From: Oscillospiraceae bacterium
Lineage (GTDB): Bacteria; Bacillota; Clostridia; Oscillospirales; Acutalibacteraceae
Reading direction: 5' to 3'
DNA: 64,000 bases
Assembly: GCA_015066225.1 (NCBI GenBank)
Contig: SVOT01000001.1
Coordinates: forward strand, 62,001 to 126,000
The notes beneath the pieces were generated by a model. That model made no database searches. It worked only from the letters and a program-made list of their open reading frames with translations, and was not told the DNA's origin. Below are positions 50,250 to 58,467 of the stretch, piece by piece. A program made the position numbers and the translations under genes. Numbering within the stretch: the stretch's first letter is position 1; each line of letters begins with the position of its first letter.

Positions 50250-50930
50250 CTATTTGTCGTCTGTGAGAGCACCGCTTGAATTAATCGGTATGGCTTCACC
50301 AAGGTATGTGGGTTCGGGTTGGAAGATGCACCAAACAAAATCCTTTGTTCTTGCCAGAGCCTCACGGGTATTGTTGTATGTTCTTACAGCGAATGAGTAT
50401 TGGTACTGACCGTCCGCACAAACACCATACGCATCCAGTCCAAGCTTTCTTGCGTTGAAAATCGCTCTGTAAAGATGATATTTCTGTGTTACTATTAAAA
50501 CCCTTTTTACTTGAAATACGTCTCTTGCGCGATACATTGATTCATACGTGGAGAATCCTGCGTGGTCCATAAAAATGTTGTCAGATGCGACTTCCTGCTC
50601 TTTTGCAAAGTTTTTCATAACGTTGACTTCGTCGTATTCTTCCCTGCCGTGGTCGCCGCTCATTAATATTTTATCTGTGCAACCGGTTTTATAAACCTCA
50701 ATGCCTTTGTTGAGGCGCTCTTCAAGCATCGGTGTGGGTGAAGTGCCCCATACACCGGCACCAAGCACGAGAACGCAATCAAATTCGTCGGCGGATGCTT
50801 CTTCAACAGAAAGAATGTATCTGTTTGAAAATTCAAGCATATAAATATTTATAAAAATGGGAATCTGTGCAAGAAGAAAGCCAATCAGCAAAAGTGCGCA
50901 AATCACGCGTTTTAACTTCTTCTTTTTCAT
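50250..50930 (-). CDS. SanA/YdcF-like DUF218 membrane protein
   Basis: 226 residues: a Lys-rich start (KKKKLKR), one membrane helix (about 9-31) and a DUF218 domain facing outwards. DCVLVLGAGVWG near residue 51, the ILMSGDHGREEYDEV segment near 88 and VTQKYHLYRAIFNARKLG near 147 are typical of the SanA group, which affects cell-envelope integrity and vancomycin exclusion in E. coli. The enzymatic activity of the family is not clear. Its place inside the iol operon, 9 bases from iolB and 4 bases from iolC, is odd and has no known reason. Confidence 0.88.
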   Translation of the reverse strand: MKKKKLKRVICALLLIGFLLAQIPIFINIYMLEFSNRYILSVEEASADEFDCVLVLGAGVWGTSPTPMLEERLNKGIEVYKTGCTDKILMSGDHGREEYDEVNVMKNFAKEQEVASDNIFMDHAGFSTYESMYRARDVFQVKRVLIVTQKYHLYRAIFNARKLGLDAYGVCADGQYQYSFAVRTYNNTREALARTKDFVWCIFQPEPTYLGEAIPINSSGALTDDK

Positions 50931-50934
50931 AAAA

Positions 50935-51951
50935 TCAGCCTCGGGCTATCATTTCGCCGTATTCTTCTTTTTCCTTCTTTATGAATTCTTTAACAGCGTC
51001 AACTGAGGGCATATCCTGTGAGCAGGCGTGGCTTGCAACAAGCATAGCGGCAGATGCTGAGCCGAATTCAAGGGCATCAATAATCTCCCAACCCTCAAGA
51101 AGACCGTAAAGGAATGCAGAAGCGTAGCCGTCACCGCCACCGAAGGATTTGAGAAGCTTAACGGGGAAGGGCTTGATATCGTAGCTTTCTCCGTCATTGG
51201 TGTATGCAGTGGAGCCCTCCTTACCATGCTTTATAATAACGATTTTAGCACCTAAAGAGTGCCAGTATGCAGCACTTGTTTTATCTGTGCCATCAAGACC
51301 GATAAGCTTTTCTGTTAAATCAAACTCTTCTCTTGAGCCGAGAATAATATCAGCCTTTGAAGCAAGCGTTGAATAGTAAATTGCGATCTCATCACTGTTT
51401 TTCCAGTTATAAGCACGGTAGTCAATGTCAAATATAACGGGGATATTATTCTTTTTTGCAAGAATTGTTGCTTTGAGAGCCGCCTCTCTTGACGGACTTT
51501 CACAAAGTGCAGTTCCCGAAATAAGAAGCGCCTTTGCTTTCTTTATATATTCTTCGTCAATATCCTCGACAGAGAGCTTGAGGTCAGCAGCATCGTTACG
51601 GTACATAAGGATTGAGCTTTCTGTTTCAGAAAGAATTTCGGTGAAGGTAAGACCGATTTTTTCACCGTTTGTGCAACGAGTGATATGTGAACAATCTATT
51701 CCTTCATTTTTGAAGAAGTTTTCAACGAATGTTCCGAGCTCATCATCGGAAACCTTTGCAAAGAAGCCGCACCTTTTACCCAGTCTTGAAAGACCGACGG
51801 CAATGTTTGCAGGTGAACCTCCAAGGTATTTTTTAAATGTTGTGCTCTGTGAAAGAGGGCAGTAGTAGTCTGTAGGGTTGAAATCCACCGCTACACGGCC
51901 AAGAAGAATCAAATCAAATTCCTTGCTGTTGTCAAATTCAATGTATTTCAT
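50935..51951 (-). CDS. iolC: 5-dehydro-2-deoxygluconokinase
   Basis: 338 residues of the PfkB/ribokinase family. LLGRVAVDFNP near residue 16 and KYLGGSPANIAVGLSRLG near 40 form the substrate site. The second PfkB signature is SFGGGDGYASAF near 269, where GGGD replaces the common GAGD; the catalytic Asp is kept. It phosphorylates 2-deoxy-5-keto-gluconate at C6. It is separated from iolJ by 15 bases, with GGAGAG as a ribosome site. Confidence 0.93.
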   Translation of the reverse strand: MKYIEFDNSKEFDLILLGRVAVDFNPTDYYCPLSQSTTFKKYLGGSPANIAVGLSRLGKRCGFFAKVSDDELGTFVENFFKNEGIDCSHITRCTNGEKIGLTFTEILSETESSILMYRNDAADLKLSVEDIDEEYIKKAKALLISGTALCESPSREAALKATILAKKNNIPVIFDIDYRAYNWKNSDEIAIYYSTLASKADIILGSREEFDLTEKLIGLDGTDKTSAAYWHSLGAKIVIIKHGKEGSTAYTNDGESYDIKPFPVKLLKSFGGGDGYASAFLYGLLEGWEIIDALEFGSASAAMLVASHACSQDMPSVDAVKEFIKKEKEEYGEMIARG

Positions 51952-51966
51952 AAATAAGCTCTCCTT

Positions 51967-52806
51967 TTATAAAGATTCCATATTGAAAATTTTAATATGT
52001 TTCTTTACGTTTTCATAAACTGCATCAGCCATACTTTGTGATAAATCAAAGTAATTGGGTTTATCGACTGAGGTGTTTTGCTTTGCGGCTTTTGCCACAG
52101 CGTCAAAGCTTGCGGTTGCAATATTGATTTTTCGCACACCGTTTCTGATGCACTCCCGGAATGTTTCAGGTGTGATGCCTGTACCCCCGTGAAGCACCAA
52201 CGGTGTTTCACAGCATTTATCTATTTCGTTTAAAACGTCAAGCCTTAATTCCGGTGCGACAGGGTAGTTACCGTGAGCGTTACCTATAGCGACTGCCAAT
52301 GCGTCAATTCCGGTTTTTTTGCAGAAGTCATCTGCAAGTGTCGGGTCGGTGCATTGAATTTTGTGCGCTTTGCCGTTCCCCTCATTGCCACCGACAACAC
52401 CTAACTCTGCTTCAACAGAAGCACCGTATTCTTTTGCTGCTTCGACAACTCTTTTTGTTAAAGCAATGTTATCTTCATAGGAAAGGAGTGAACCATCAAG
52501 CATTACGGATGAGAAGCCTAATTCAAGAGCTTGTAACACAGTTTCATAATTCAGACCGTGGTCAAAATGAACACATATATCAACGCTGCTGTTTTCTGCC
52601 GCCGCTATCATCATAGGACCAATAACATTTAACGGTGAGGTGGGCAGCCTGACTTCAGCTATCTGCAGAATAATTGGTGTGTCAAGCGCCTCTGCGGCTC
52701 TGATTGCACCTAAGACCATTTCCATGTTTCCAACGGAAAAAGCACCAACAGCTACATCTTTTTTGTCGGCTTTTTTTAACAACTCTTTTAATGTTACGAG
52801 GGACAT
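51967..52806 (-). CDS. iolJ: 6-phospho-5-dehydro-2-deoxygluconate aldolase, class II
   Basis: 279 residues from ATG 52806 with GAGG 7 bases upstream. The class II fructose-bisphosphate aldolase fold is clear: GAFSVGNMEM near residue 21, DHGLNYE near 80 with the Zn His, the VEAELGVVGG segment near 133, GNAHGNYP near 176 and LHGGTGI near 206, with a final NIATA. In an iol operon the substrate is expected to be 2-deoxy-5-keto-gluconate 6-phosphate, cleaved to DHAP and malonate semialdehyde. Fructose or tagatose bisphosphate aldolase activity cannot be ruled out from sequence. It is the first gene of the operon. Confidence 0.9.
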   Translation of the reverse strand: MSLVTLKELLKKADKKDVAVGAFSVGNMEMVLGAIRAAEALDTPIILQIAEVRLPTSPLNVIGPMMIAAAENSSVDICVHFDHGLNYETVLQALELGFSSVMLDGSLLSYEDNIALTKRVVEAAKEYGASVEAELGVVGGNEGNGKAHKIQCTDPTLADDFCKKTGIDALAVAIGNAHGNYPVAPELRLDVLNEIDKCCETPLVLHGGTGITPETFRECIRNGVRKINIATASFDAVAKAAKQNTSVDKPNYFDLSQSMADAVYENVKKHIKIFNMESL

Positions 52807-52843
52807 ACAAAACCTCATTTCGAACTAATAAATATACACAATG

Positions 52844-52872
52844 ATTTTACAACAAAAAATGTTACAAATCAA
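52844..52872 (-). promoter_or_regulatory. Promoter of the iol operon
   Basis: Minus strand: -35 TTGATT (52867-52872), 17-base spacer, -10 TAAAAT (52844-52849), 37 bases before the iolJ start. An upstream AT-rich stretch (52873-52916) could act as an UP-like element. Confidence 0.55.
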
Positions 52873-52916
52873 TACAATATTATAAAAAATATAAATAATT
52901 ATATATAGATATAAAG

Positions 52917-52956
52917 ACACCGACAGCCGCTCAATTTCGTGAACGGCTGTCGGTGT
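52917..52956. repeat. Hairpin upstream of the iol promoter
   Basis: ACACCGACAGCCG (52917-52929) pairs with CGGCTGTCGGTGT (52944-52956), 13 perfect pairs around 14 bases. No clear T-run follows on either strand. It may be an operator for an unlinked regulator or a leftover terminator. The rest of the 344-base gap (52807-53150) holds only promoters. Confidence 0.65.
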
Positions 52957-53089
52957 TTGCGTAAGTTATTGGCGTATTAACTTGCATTAATATTACCACT
53001 CTTCAGCATAAAAATCAAGAAAAAATCGTTAGTTAATATACACAAAATTTGAAGCAGAAAATTATGCAACCCTTTTTATTGGCGGTTAA

Positions 53090-53118
53090 TTGCTTTTTGG
53101 GTTTCGATGTGTTAATAT
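53090..53118 (+). promoter_or_regulatory. Promoter candidate of the six-gene operon
   Basis: -35 TTGCTT (53090-53095), 17-base spacer, -10 TAATAT (53113-53118), 32 bases before the first start. Confidence 0.5.
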
Positions 53119-53150
53119 CAACTAAATATACATATTAAGTGGGTGAGATA

Positions 53151-53861
53151 ATGCTAGGATATGTTTTTTTTGTTTTGGGAATCCTTGCAACTATCATTTT
53201 TTTAACTAAAAGAACAGCATTTGCAACAATAGATGTTGTTGCAGTTAAGTCATTGGCGAGTATGGGGTTTATCCTTGCAGGAATATTCTTTTTTGTGTCA
53301 AACGATAATTGCACAGACATGCTCGGTGCGTTCACAATTGGTGGTGCCTGTTTTGGTATGCTTGGTGATATTGTGCTTGATTTGAAATATACTAAGCTTG
53401 GTGATGCAGACCGTTGCACAAAGCTTGGTTTCTGGGCGTTTCTTATAGGTCACGTGTTTTACAGCATAGCTATGTTGTCTGCATATAAATTCGGTCTTAT
53501 TAACATAATTTGTGTGATTATCGGTATAATTTCGGGTATTGTTGTTGCAATTTTGACAGAAAAAGTCGTGAAGCTTAACTATGGTAAGTTTAAGGCAATA
53601 ACAATACTTTATACAGCCGTTTTATGTATGACGCTCGGCTTTGCCGGCGGGTTTGCACTCAGCGAAAAATATTCAATGCACAGTCTTTTGCTTAATGTTG
53701 GTTTTGTGCTGTTTGTTCTTTCCGATGCTTTCCTTGCAAAGCTTTATTTCAGCAACAATGAAAAAGACAGAACAAGTCGCGTTTCAATAATCCTTAACCA
53801 CGCTACATATTACGCGGCACAATATATCATCGCGCTTTCATTGGCGTTTTACAGAGGTTGA
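53151..53861 (+). CDS. YhhN-family membrane protein (lysoplasmalogenase type)
   Basis: 236 residues from ATG 53151, with GGTGAG 5 bases upstream; an in-frame GTG 12 bases earlier lacks a ribosome site. Seven to eight hydrophobic helices. GMLGDIVLDLK near residue 82, FLIGHVFYSIAML near 101 and FVLSDAFLA near 191 carry the conserved polar residues of the YhhN/TMEM86 family, whose human member cleaves the vinyl ether bond of lysoplasmalogens. Plasmalogens are common in anaerobic Clostridia, which fits, but activity of the bacterial members is little known. The next gene starts 2 bases downstream. Confidence 0.82.
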   Translation: MLGYVFFVLGILATIIFLTKRTAFATIDVVAVKSLASMGFILAGIFFFVSNDNCTDMLGAFTIGGACFGMLGDIVLDLKYTKLGDADRCTKLGFWAFLIGHVFYSIAMLSAYKFGLINIICVIIGIISGIVVAILTEKVVKLNYGKFKAITILYTAVLCMTLGFAGGFALSEKYSMHSLLLNVGFVLFVLSDAFLAKLYFSNNEKDRTSRVSIILNHATYYAAQYIIALSLAFYRG

Positions 53862-53863
53862 TT

Positions 53864-55027
53864 ATGACAGAGAAATTGTATTATTCAGACGGTTATATTA
53901 AAGATTTTTCGGCTGTTGTAAGGTCTTGCACCGAAGCTGAAAAAAGGTTTAAAGTTGTTCTTGATAAAACCGCCTTCTTCCCCGAAGGCGGTGGGCAGAA
54001 ACCTGATACCGGCTTTATCGGTGAAGTCAGAGTTGTCGATGTTCAGGAAGAAAACGGTGAGATTTATCATTATACAGAGCAGCCGCTCGATAAGGATACT
54101 GAATATTTATGTAAAATTGATTGGGAACAGCGCTTTTCACGTATGCAGAATCACAGCGGTGAGCACATAGTTTCGGGTGTTGTTCACGGTCTTTACGGCT
54201 ATGACAACGTTGGGTTTCATATGGAGGAAGACTATGTCACGGTTGATTTCAGCGGCGAGCTGACAAGAGAGCAGCTTGACGACGTTGAAAAAAGAGCAAA
54301 CGAAGCCGTTTTTTCAAATATTGATATTGAGTGCTTGTATCCCAACCCCGATGAGCTTGATTCAATTGATTACAGAAGTAAGCTTGAGCTTACAGAGGAC
54401 GTTCGTCTTGTTAAGATCGGCAACGTTGATTTGTGTGCTTGCTGTGCTCCACACGTTAATAAAACAGGTGAGGTAGGAACAATCAAGCTTCTCGATTTTA
54501 TGCGTCACCGTGGTGGCGTAAGAGTCGTTATGCGTTGCGGATTTACCGCTTTGCAGGATTACCGTGAAAAATATACAAGCGTTTATGAAATATCGGGTCT
54601 GTTGTCTGCTAAACAGCCGGAGGTATCTGTTGCTGTTGAACGCTTGAAAAAAGAAAATGATGCGCTCAGGCGTGAAATGTCAGAGTTTAAAATAAATATC
54701 GCTGAGAATGACAAGAAAAATATTTCATTCGTAGATGGTGTTTCCTATTTCATTTCTTCGTTTTATGATGCTGATATGATGCGTGTTCTGGCAAATTTCG
54801 GTATGGAGCAATCTGAGTTATCCGTTATTCTTTCAGGTAACGATGATGCGGGTTATTCATATATTGCTGCAAGCAATACCCTTGATATGCGTAACGTCGC
54901 GAAAATAATCAATTCTTCGCTTAGCGGCAGGGGTGGCGGAAGAGATAAAATGATTCAAGGTAAAGTATCCGCAACCTATAGCGAAATTGTTGATTTCCTT
55001 GAGAATTTGAATGTTAAGGAGGTATAA
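53864..55027 (+). CDS. alaX: Alanyl-tRNA editing protein, AlaX-L type
   Basis: 387 residues from ATG 53864 with AGAGG upstream. The N-terminal part is a translation-fold domain (TAFFPEGGGQKPDTG near residue 35). The editing site has HSGEH near 97 and CACCAPH near 193, giving the HxxxH and CxxxH zinc ligands. A coiled segment (ERLKKENDALRREMSEFK) leads to a C-terminal DHHA1-like domain with SGRGGGRDKMIQG. It hydrolyses Ser-tRNA(Ala) or Gly-tRNA(Ala). The full AlaX-L layout is present, but no aminoacylation domain. Confidence 0.92.
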   Translation: MTEKLYYSDGYIKDFSAVVRSCTEAEKRFKVVLDKTAFFPEGGGQKPDTGFIGEVRVVDVQEENGEIYHYTEQPLDKDTEYLCKIDWEQRFSRMQNHSGEHIVSGVVHGLYGYDNVGFHMEEDYVTVDFSGELTREQLDDVEKRANEAVFSNIDIECLYPNPDELDSIDYRSKLELTEDVRLVKIGNVDLCACCAPHVNKTGEVGTIKLLDFMRHRGGVRVVMRCGFTALQDYREKYTSVYEISGLLSAKQPEVSVAVERLKKENDALRREMSEFKINIAENDKKNISFVDGVSYFISSFYDADMMRVLANFGMEQSELSVILSGNDDAGYSYIAASNTLDMRNVAKIINSSLSGRGGGRDKMIQGKVSATYSEIVDFLENLNVKEV

Positions 55028-55029
55028 AT

Positions 55030-56655
55030 ATGACTGTTAATTCCCAAAAGCCTCCAAGAGGCTCTACGCCTTGTCCTGACCATATTTTTATCAGCATAAA
55101 AGGCGATGCCAAGACGTCGATGACAGTTTCCTGGCGCACCAGTGTCGACGTAACCAACGGTTATGCTCTTTGCAGAAAAGAAAACACAGACAATTATTTA
55201 AGATTTGATGCTATTACCGATGTTTTTGAGAGCGATATTGATATCAGTAATATGTTTTGGGCCGATATGACGGGTCTTGAGCCCGGTACAAAATATTTTT
55301 ATACTGTCGGCAATGATGATTATCGAAGTGAAGAATATCATTTTGTTACCGAGGAACAGAATGCAGATAGTTTTAAGTTTATTTGTGTTTCTGACCAACA
55401 GCGTGGCGAGCCCCATGATTTACCCGATTATTCGTCTTTTAATGAATTTTTAAGTCAAGTTCTTGAAGAAAATCCCGACACAAAATTTATTTTAACAGGT
55501 GGCGACAATACCGATTGCGGTCAGCATGAGGTACAATGGAATGGTGCATTTTCGGGGTTAAAGGGCATTGTTGAGCACATCCCTTTTATGATGACTCTCG
55601 GCAATCACGATAACCGTGGTTTTAAAGATTACAAAAACGGTATCGGCAGATATTATTCAGAGCCTGCTGAATTTTTCGGAAAACAGTTTAAAGGTTCATA
55701 CCCCTATAACGGACCGGAGGCTTGGAAAACAGAAAACTATTCATTTGACTACGGTAATGCGCATTTTAATGTTATCGGTGTCAATGGTCCCGAGGACGTT
55801 AATGATTGGCTGATTTCCGATATTGCATCTTCGGACAAGGTCTGGAAATTCGGCTCGTATCATTTCCCGATTTATTACACGGGTCCCGAGCTTGCAAACG
55901 ATGATGCTTACCCAATGATGCGAGAGGGAATGGAAATGCTTGATATTCTCTTTTCGGGTCATGAGCACAATTTTTCGCGAAGCTTTCCCATAAAGAAAGA
56001 GTCGCTTTTTGACAAGCCTTCACAGGGTACTATACATTACGAGCTCGGTAACAGTAATTATAATCCACCGGGCACTGCCACAGTAAAAAAAGTGTGGCAC
56101 GCTGCTTATTATCCGCAGTCGGAAAACGTTGCGGCGGTTGCTGTTGTTGAGGTTTTTAAAGACAGAGTCGAGTTAACAACAAAGCTTAACGACGGTCGCA
56201 TTGTTGATAAATGCGTTGTTGATAAGAAGAACGATGTTATTCTGCCTTATGCTGTTGCACCGTTTTACAGAAGACCACGTGTTTTTTATAAAGGAACTGA
56301 CCTTGGTCTTGGACAAAGAGACCTTTTCCCCGAGAAGAAAGACGGCATATGGTTTGCGCCGTTGTCTGTAATGTTCAGCGCAATCTGTGCCGAAGTTATA
56401 AAGGAAAAGAATTGTGTTACTTTGAGTATTTACGGTAAAAGTGCAACCTTTACCGAAGGCAGTGATATTGCTGTCACACCTGAGGGTGAGGTTAAACTTC
56501 TTGCAAAGGTTTACCGTGGCAATAGGGGGCAGTTATATATCCCTGTTGATTCGGTGGTTCCGTGTTTTGGTATGAAATGGAACTATGCCGAAAAAAATAA
56601 TTTTATTTCGATAGAACACGTCAGCGAAGATATACCTTGTACGGAGCAACCCTGA
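55030..56655 (+). CDS. Purple acid phosphatase-like metallophosphoesterase
   Basis: 541 residues in three parts. Residues about 15-110 are a fibronectin III-like N-terminal domain of the purple acid phosphatase type (SMTVSWRTS, GLEPGTKYFYTVG). The catalytic domain has VSDQQRG near 121, TGGDNTD near 159, TLGNHDN near 192, GSYHFP near 279 and SGHEHNFSR near 315. The last 120 residues resemble the copper amine oxidase N-terminal-like repeat (SVMFSAICAEV, GQLYIPVDSVV). There is no signal peptide, which is unusual because relatives are mostly secreted. The substrate is unknown. Gaps to both neighbours are 2 bases. Confidence 0.85.
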   Translation: MTVNSQKPPRGSTPCPDHIFISIKGDAKTSMTVSWRTSVDVTNGYALCRKENTDNYLRFDAITDVFESDIDISNMFWADMTGLEPGTKYFYTVGNDDYRSEEYHFVTEEQNADSFKFICVSDQQRGEPHDLPDYSSFNEFLSQVLEENPDTKFILTGGDNTDCGQHEVQWNGAFSGLKGIVEHIPFMMTLGNHDNRGFKDYKNGIGRYYSEPAEFFGKQFKGSYPYNGPEAWKTENYSFDYGNAHFNVIGVNGPEDVNDWLISDIASSDKVWKFGSYHFPIYYTGPELANDDAYPMMREGMEMLDILFSGHEHNFSRSFPIKKESLFDKPSQGTIHYELGNSNYNPPGTATVKKVWHAAYYPQSENVAAVAVVEVFKDRVELTTKLNDGRIVDKCVVDKKNDVILPYAVAPFYRRPRVFYKGTDLGLGQRDLFPEKKDGIWFAPLSVMFSAICAEVIKEKNCVTLSIYGKSATFTEGSDIAVTPEGEVKLLAKVYRGNRGQLYIPVDSVVPCFGMKWNYAEKNNFISIEHVSEDIPCTEQP

Positions 56656-56657
56656 TT

Positions 56658-57959
56658 ATGAGCTTTTTATTAAAAAAACTACCCGATATGAATTTCGGAG
56701 AGTTGCAGTTTTATCCCTCCAATGAGGGCTGTGAGCTTGCATTATTCAACAATGTTTCCGAGGATGCTTTTCTGCAGTATTGCGAAAGGCTTTCGGGCGT
56801 TTTCAGACTTGTTAATGAGAACGTTATTGAGAACAATGCTTTCAAGTTTTATGTTGGCAGTGATTTTATTGTTTGCATAGGCTATTATCCTTGCAACAAC
56901 ACACTCAGAATTGTTGTTGACACAAACAGAAATCTACCCGATTTTAAAAAGAAATATGTTGTCGGAAGTGAAAAAACAACTGTATGGCAGTTTGAGGTTG
57001 ACCATTCTTTGATTGATTGCGGAATGTGTTATATTATCAGAACCTGCACAGGCAAGTTTTTTATAATTGACAGCCCCCACACCTATTCAATCAATGATTG
57101 CGAGAGGATTCACAATTTTCTCAGAGAAAGAACACCTGCAGGTGAAAAAATACATATTGCAGGCTGGTTTTTCTCACACGGTCACGATGACCACATAACT
57201 CAGTTTATCAGCTTTCTTGGTTTTTATATGGGTGATGTAATTATTGATTGCGTTTATCATAACATCATTTCACCTGACCACAGAGATGGCGGTGATTGGA
57301 TGGATACTCACCGTGGTTACCTCAAGTTATTTAATAATGCTCTGGCTTTACATCCCGAGATACCGATAGTTCGCCTTCACACGGGGCAGACATTCTACGT
57401 TGATAATCTTAAATTCGATGTTCTTTGTTCTCATGAGGATGTTTTCCCGAATGATAACAGTAACTATAATGATTCGTCCGTTGTTCTTATGCTTTCAGCT
57501 GAGGGTAATAAGGTTCTTTTCCCCGGCGATGCAGGGCACGAAGAAAGCTATATTCTTGAAGCAAGGTATCCCGGATATCTCAGTGCGGATATTGTTCAGC
57601 AGGCGCATCACGGGCATTTCGGCACAACCGATAACTTCTACAGATTAGTCGGCGCAAGGGTGGCACTTTTTCCTGTTACACAAATTAAATTTGACGAGGA
57701 GCTTGACCATTGGAGTGCAAACAGAGTTTCTTTGGATATAGCCGATGAATACTATATCGCCTCAAACGGAACTGTTGAGATAAATTTGCCGTACAAAAAG
57801 GGAGAGATTACGGTTTACCCCGATGAAACCTTTGAAAGCTTTAAAGGTGTTTATGATTTGTGGAGTTATGAATACACGCCCGAATACAAAAAGAAGCTCT
57901 ATGACGAATATCTTGCCAGAGGCGGTAAACCATTGGATGAATATAAAGATGGATTTTGA
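56658..57959 (+). CDS. Beta-lactamase-fold metal hydrolase
   Basis: 433 residues from ATG 56658. About 110 N-terminal residues are not recognised. The MBL domain follows with FFSHGHDDHITQF near residue 172 (HxHxDH), LFPGDAGHEES near 288 and VQQAHHGHFGT near 313. This order is close to ComEC-like or lipid/phosphonate-type MBL hydrolases. The metal ligands are complete, so it should be active, but the substrate cannot be inferred. CGGAG lies 11 bases upstream. The stop overlaps the YgjP-like gene by 11 bases. Confidence 0.82.
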   Translation: MSFLLKKLPDMNFGELQFYPSNEGCELALFNNVSEDAFLQYCERLSGVFRLVNENVIENNAFKFYVGSDFIVCIGYYPCNNTLRIVVDTNRNLPDFKKKYVVGSEKTTVWQFEVDHSLIDCGMCYIIRTCTGKFFIIDSPHTYSINDCERIHNFLRERTPAGEKIHIAGWFFSHGHDDHITQFISFLGFYMGDVIIDCVYHNIISPDHRDGGDWMDTHRGYLKLFNNALALHPEIPIVRLHTGQTFYVDNLKFDVLCSHEDVFPNDNSNYNDSSVVLMLSAEGNKVLFPGDAGHEESYILEARYPGYLSADIVQQAHHGHFGTTDNFYRLVGARVALFPVTQIKFDEELDHWSANRVSLDIADEYYIASNGTVEINLPYKKGEITVYPDETFESFKGVYDLWSYEYTPEYKKKLYDEYLARGGKPLDEYKDGF

Positions 57960-58458
57960 ATATGAAATAATCCGTTCCGACAGAAAAACACTTGCAATTC
58001 AGGTGGATTCTTCAGGTAACGTTATTGTGCGTTCGCCAAAAAACGTTTCCCAAAAAAGAATAGTGAAATTTCTTGAAGATAAAAGTGAGTGGATTGAAAA
58101 AACAATTATTTCACAAAAAGAAAAATCTGCAAATATACGTCATTTCACAGATGCTGAAATTAAGAATATGCGCAAACGAGCAAAAGAAGTTTTACCCGTT
58201 AAGGTTGCATATTTTGCAGAAATTATGGGCGTTAAACCGAAAAGTATTAAAATTAATTCTGCTAAAAAACGATATGGCTCGTGTTCTTCGGTAAATAATC
58301 TTAATTTTTCTCTTTATTTGATGGATAAAGATGAAAGGTTTATTGATTACGTTGTTGTTCACGAGCTGGCACATATCAAACATCACAACCACAGTCGGCA
58401 GTTCTATGATTTCGTTTATGAATTTATGCCGGATTATAAAGAAAGAAGTAAACTTTAG
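57949..58458 (+). CDS. YgjP-like metallopeptidase (DUF45)
   Basis: 169 residues from ATG 57949, where translation restarts inside the end of the MBL gene with GGATGA upstream. The zinc motif HELAHIKHHNHSRQFY near residue 140 gives HExxH plus a downstream His, as in the YgjP/WSS1/SprT-like group. KRYGSCSSVNNLNFS near 106 is also typical. Members are thought to be zinc proteases in DNA-protein crosslink or quality control; a substrate is not known for this one. It is 9 bases before the next gene. Confidence 0.9.
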   Translation: MDFEYEIIRSDRKTLAIQVDSSGNVIVRSPKNVSQKRIVKFLEDKSEWIEKTIISQKEKSANIRHFTDAEIKNMRKRAKEVLPVKVAYFAEIMGVKPKSIKINSAKKRYGSCSSVNNLNFSLYLMDKDERFIDYVVVHELAHIKHHNHSRQFYDFVYEFMPDYKERSKL

Positions 58459-58467
58459 GGGGTCTGT

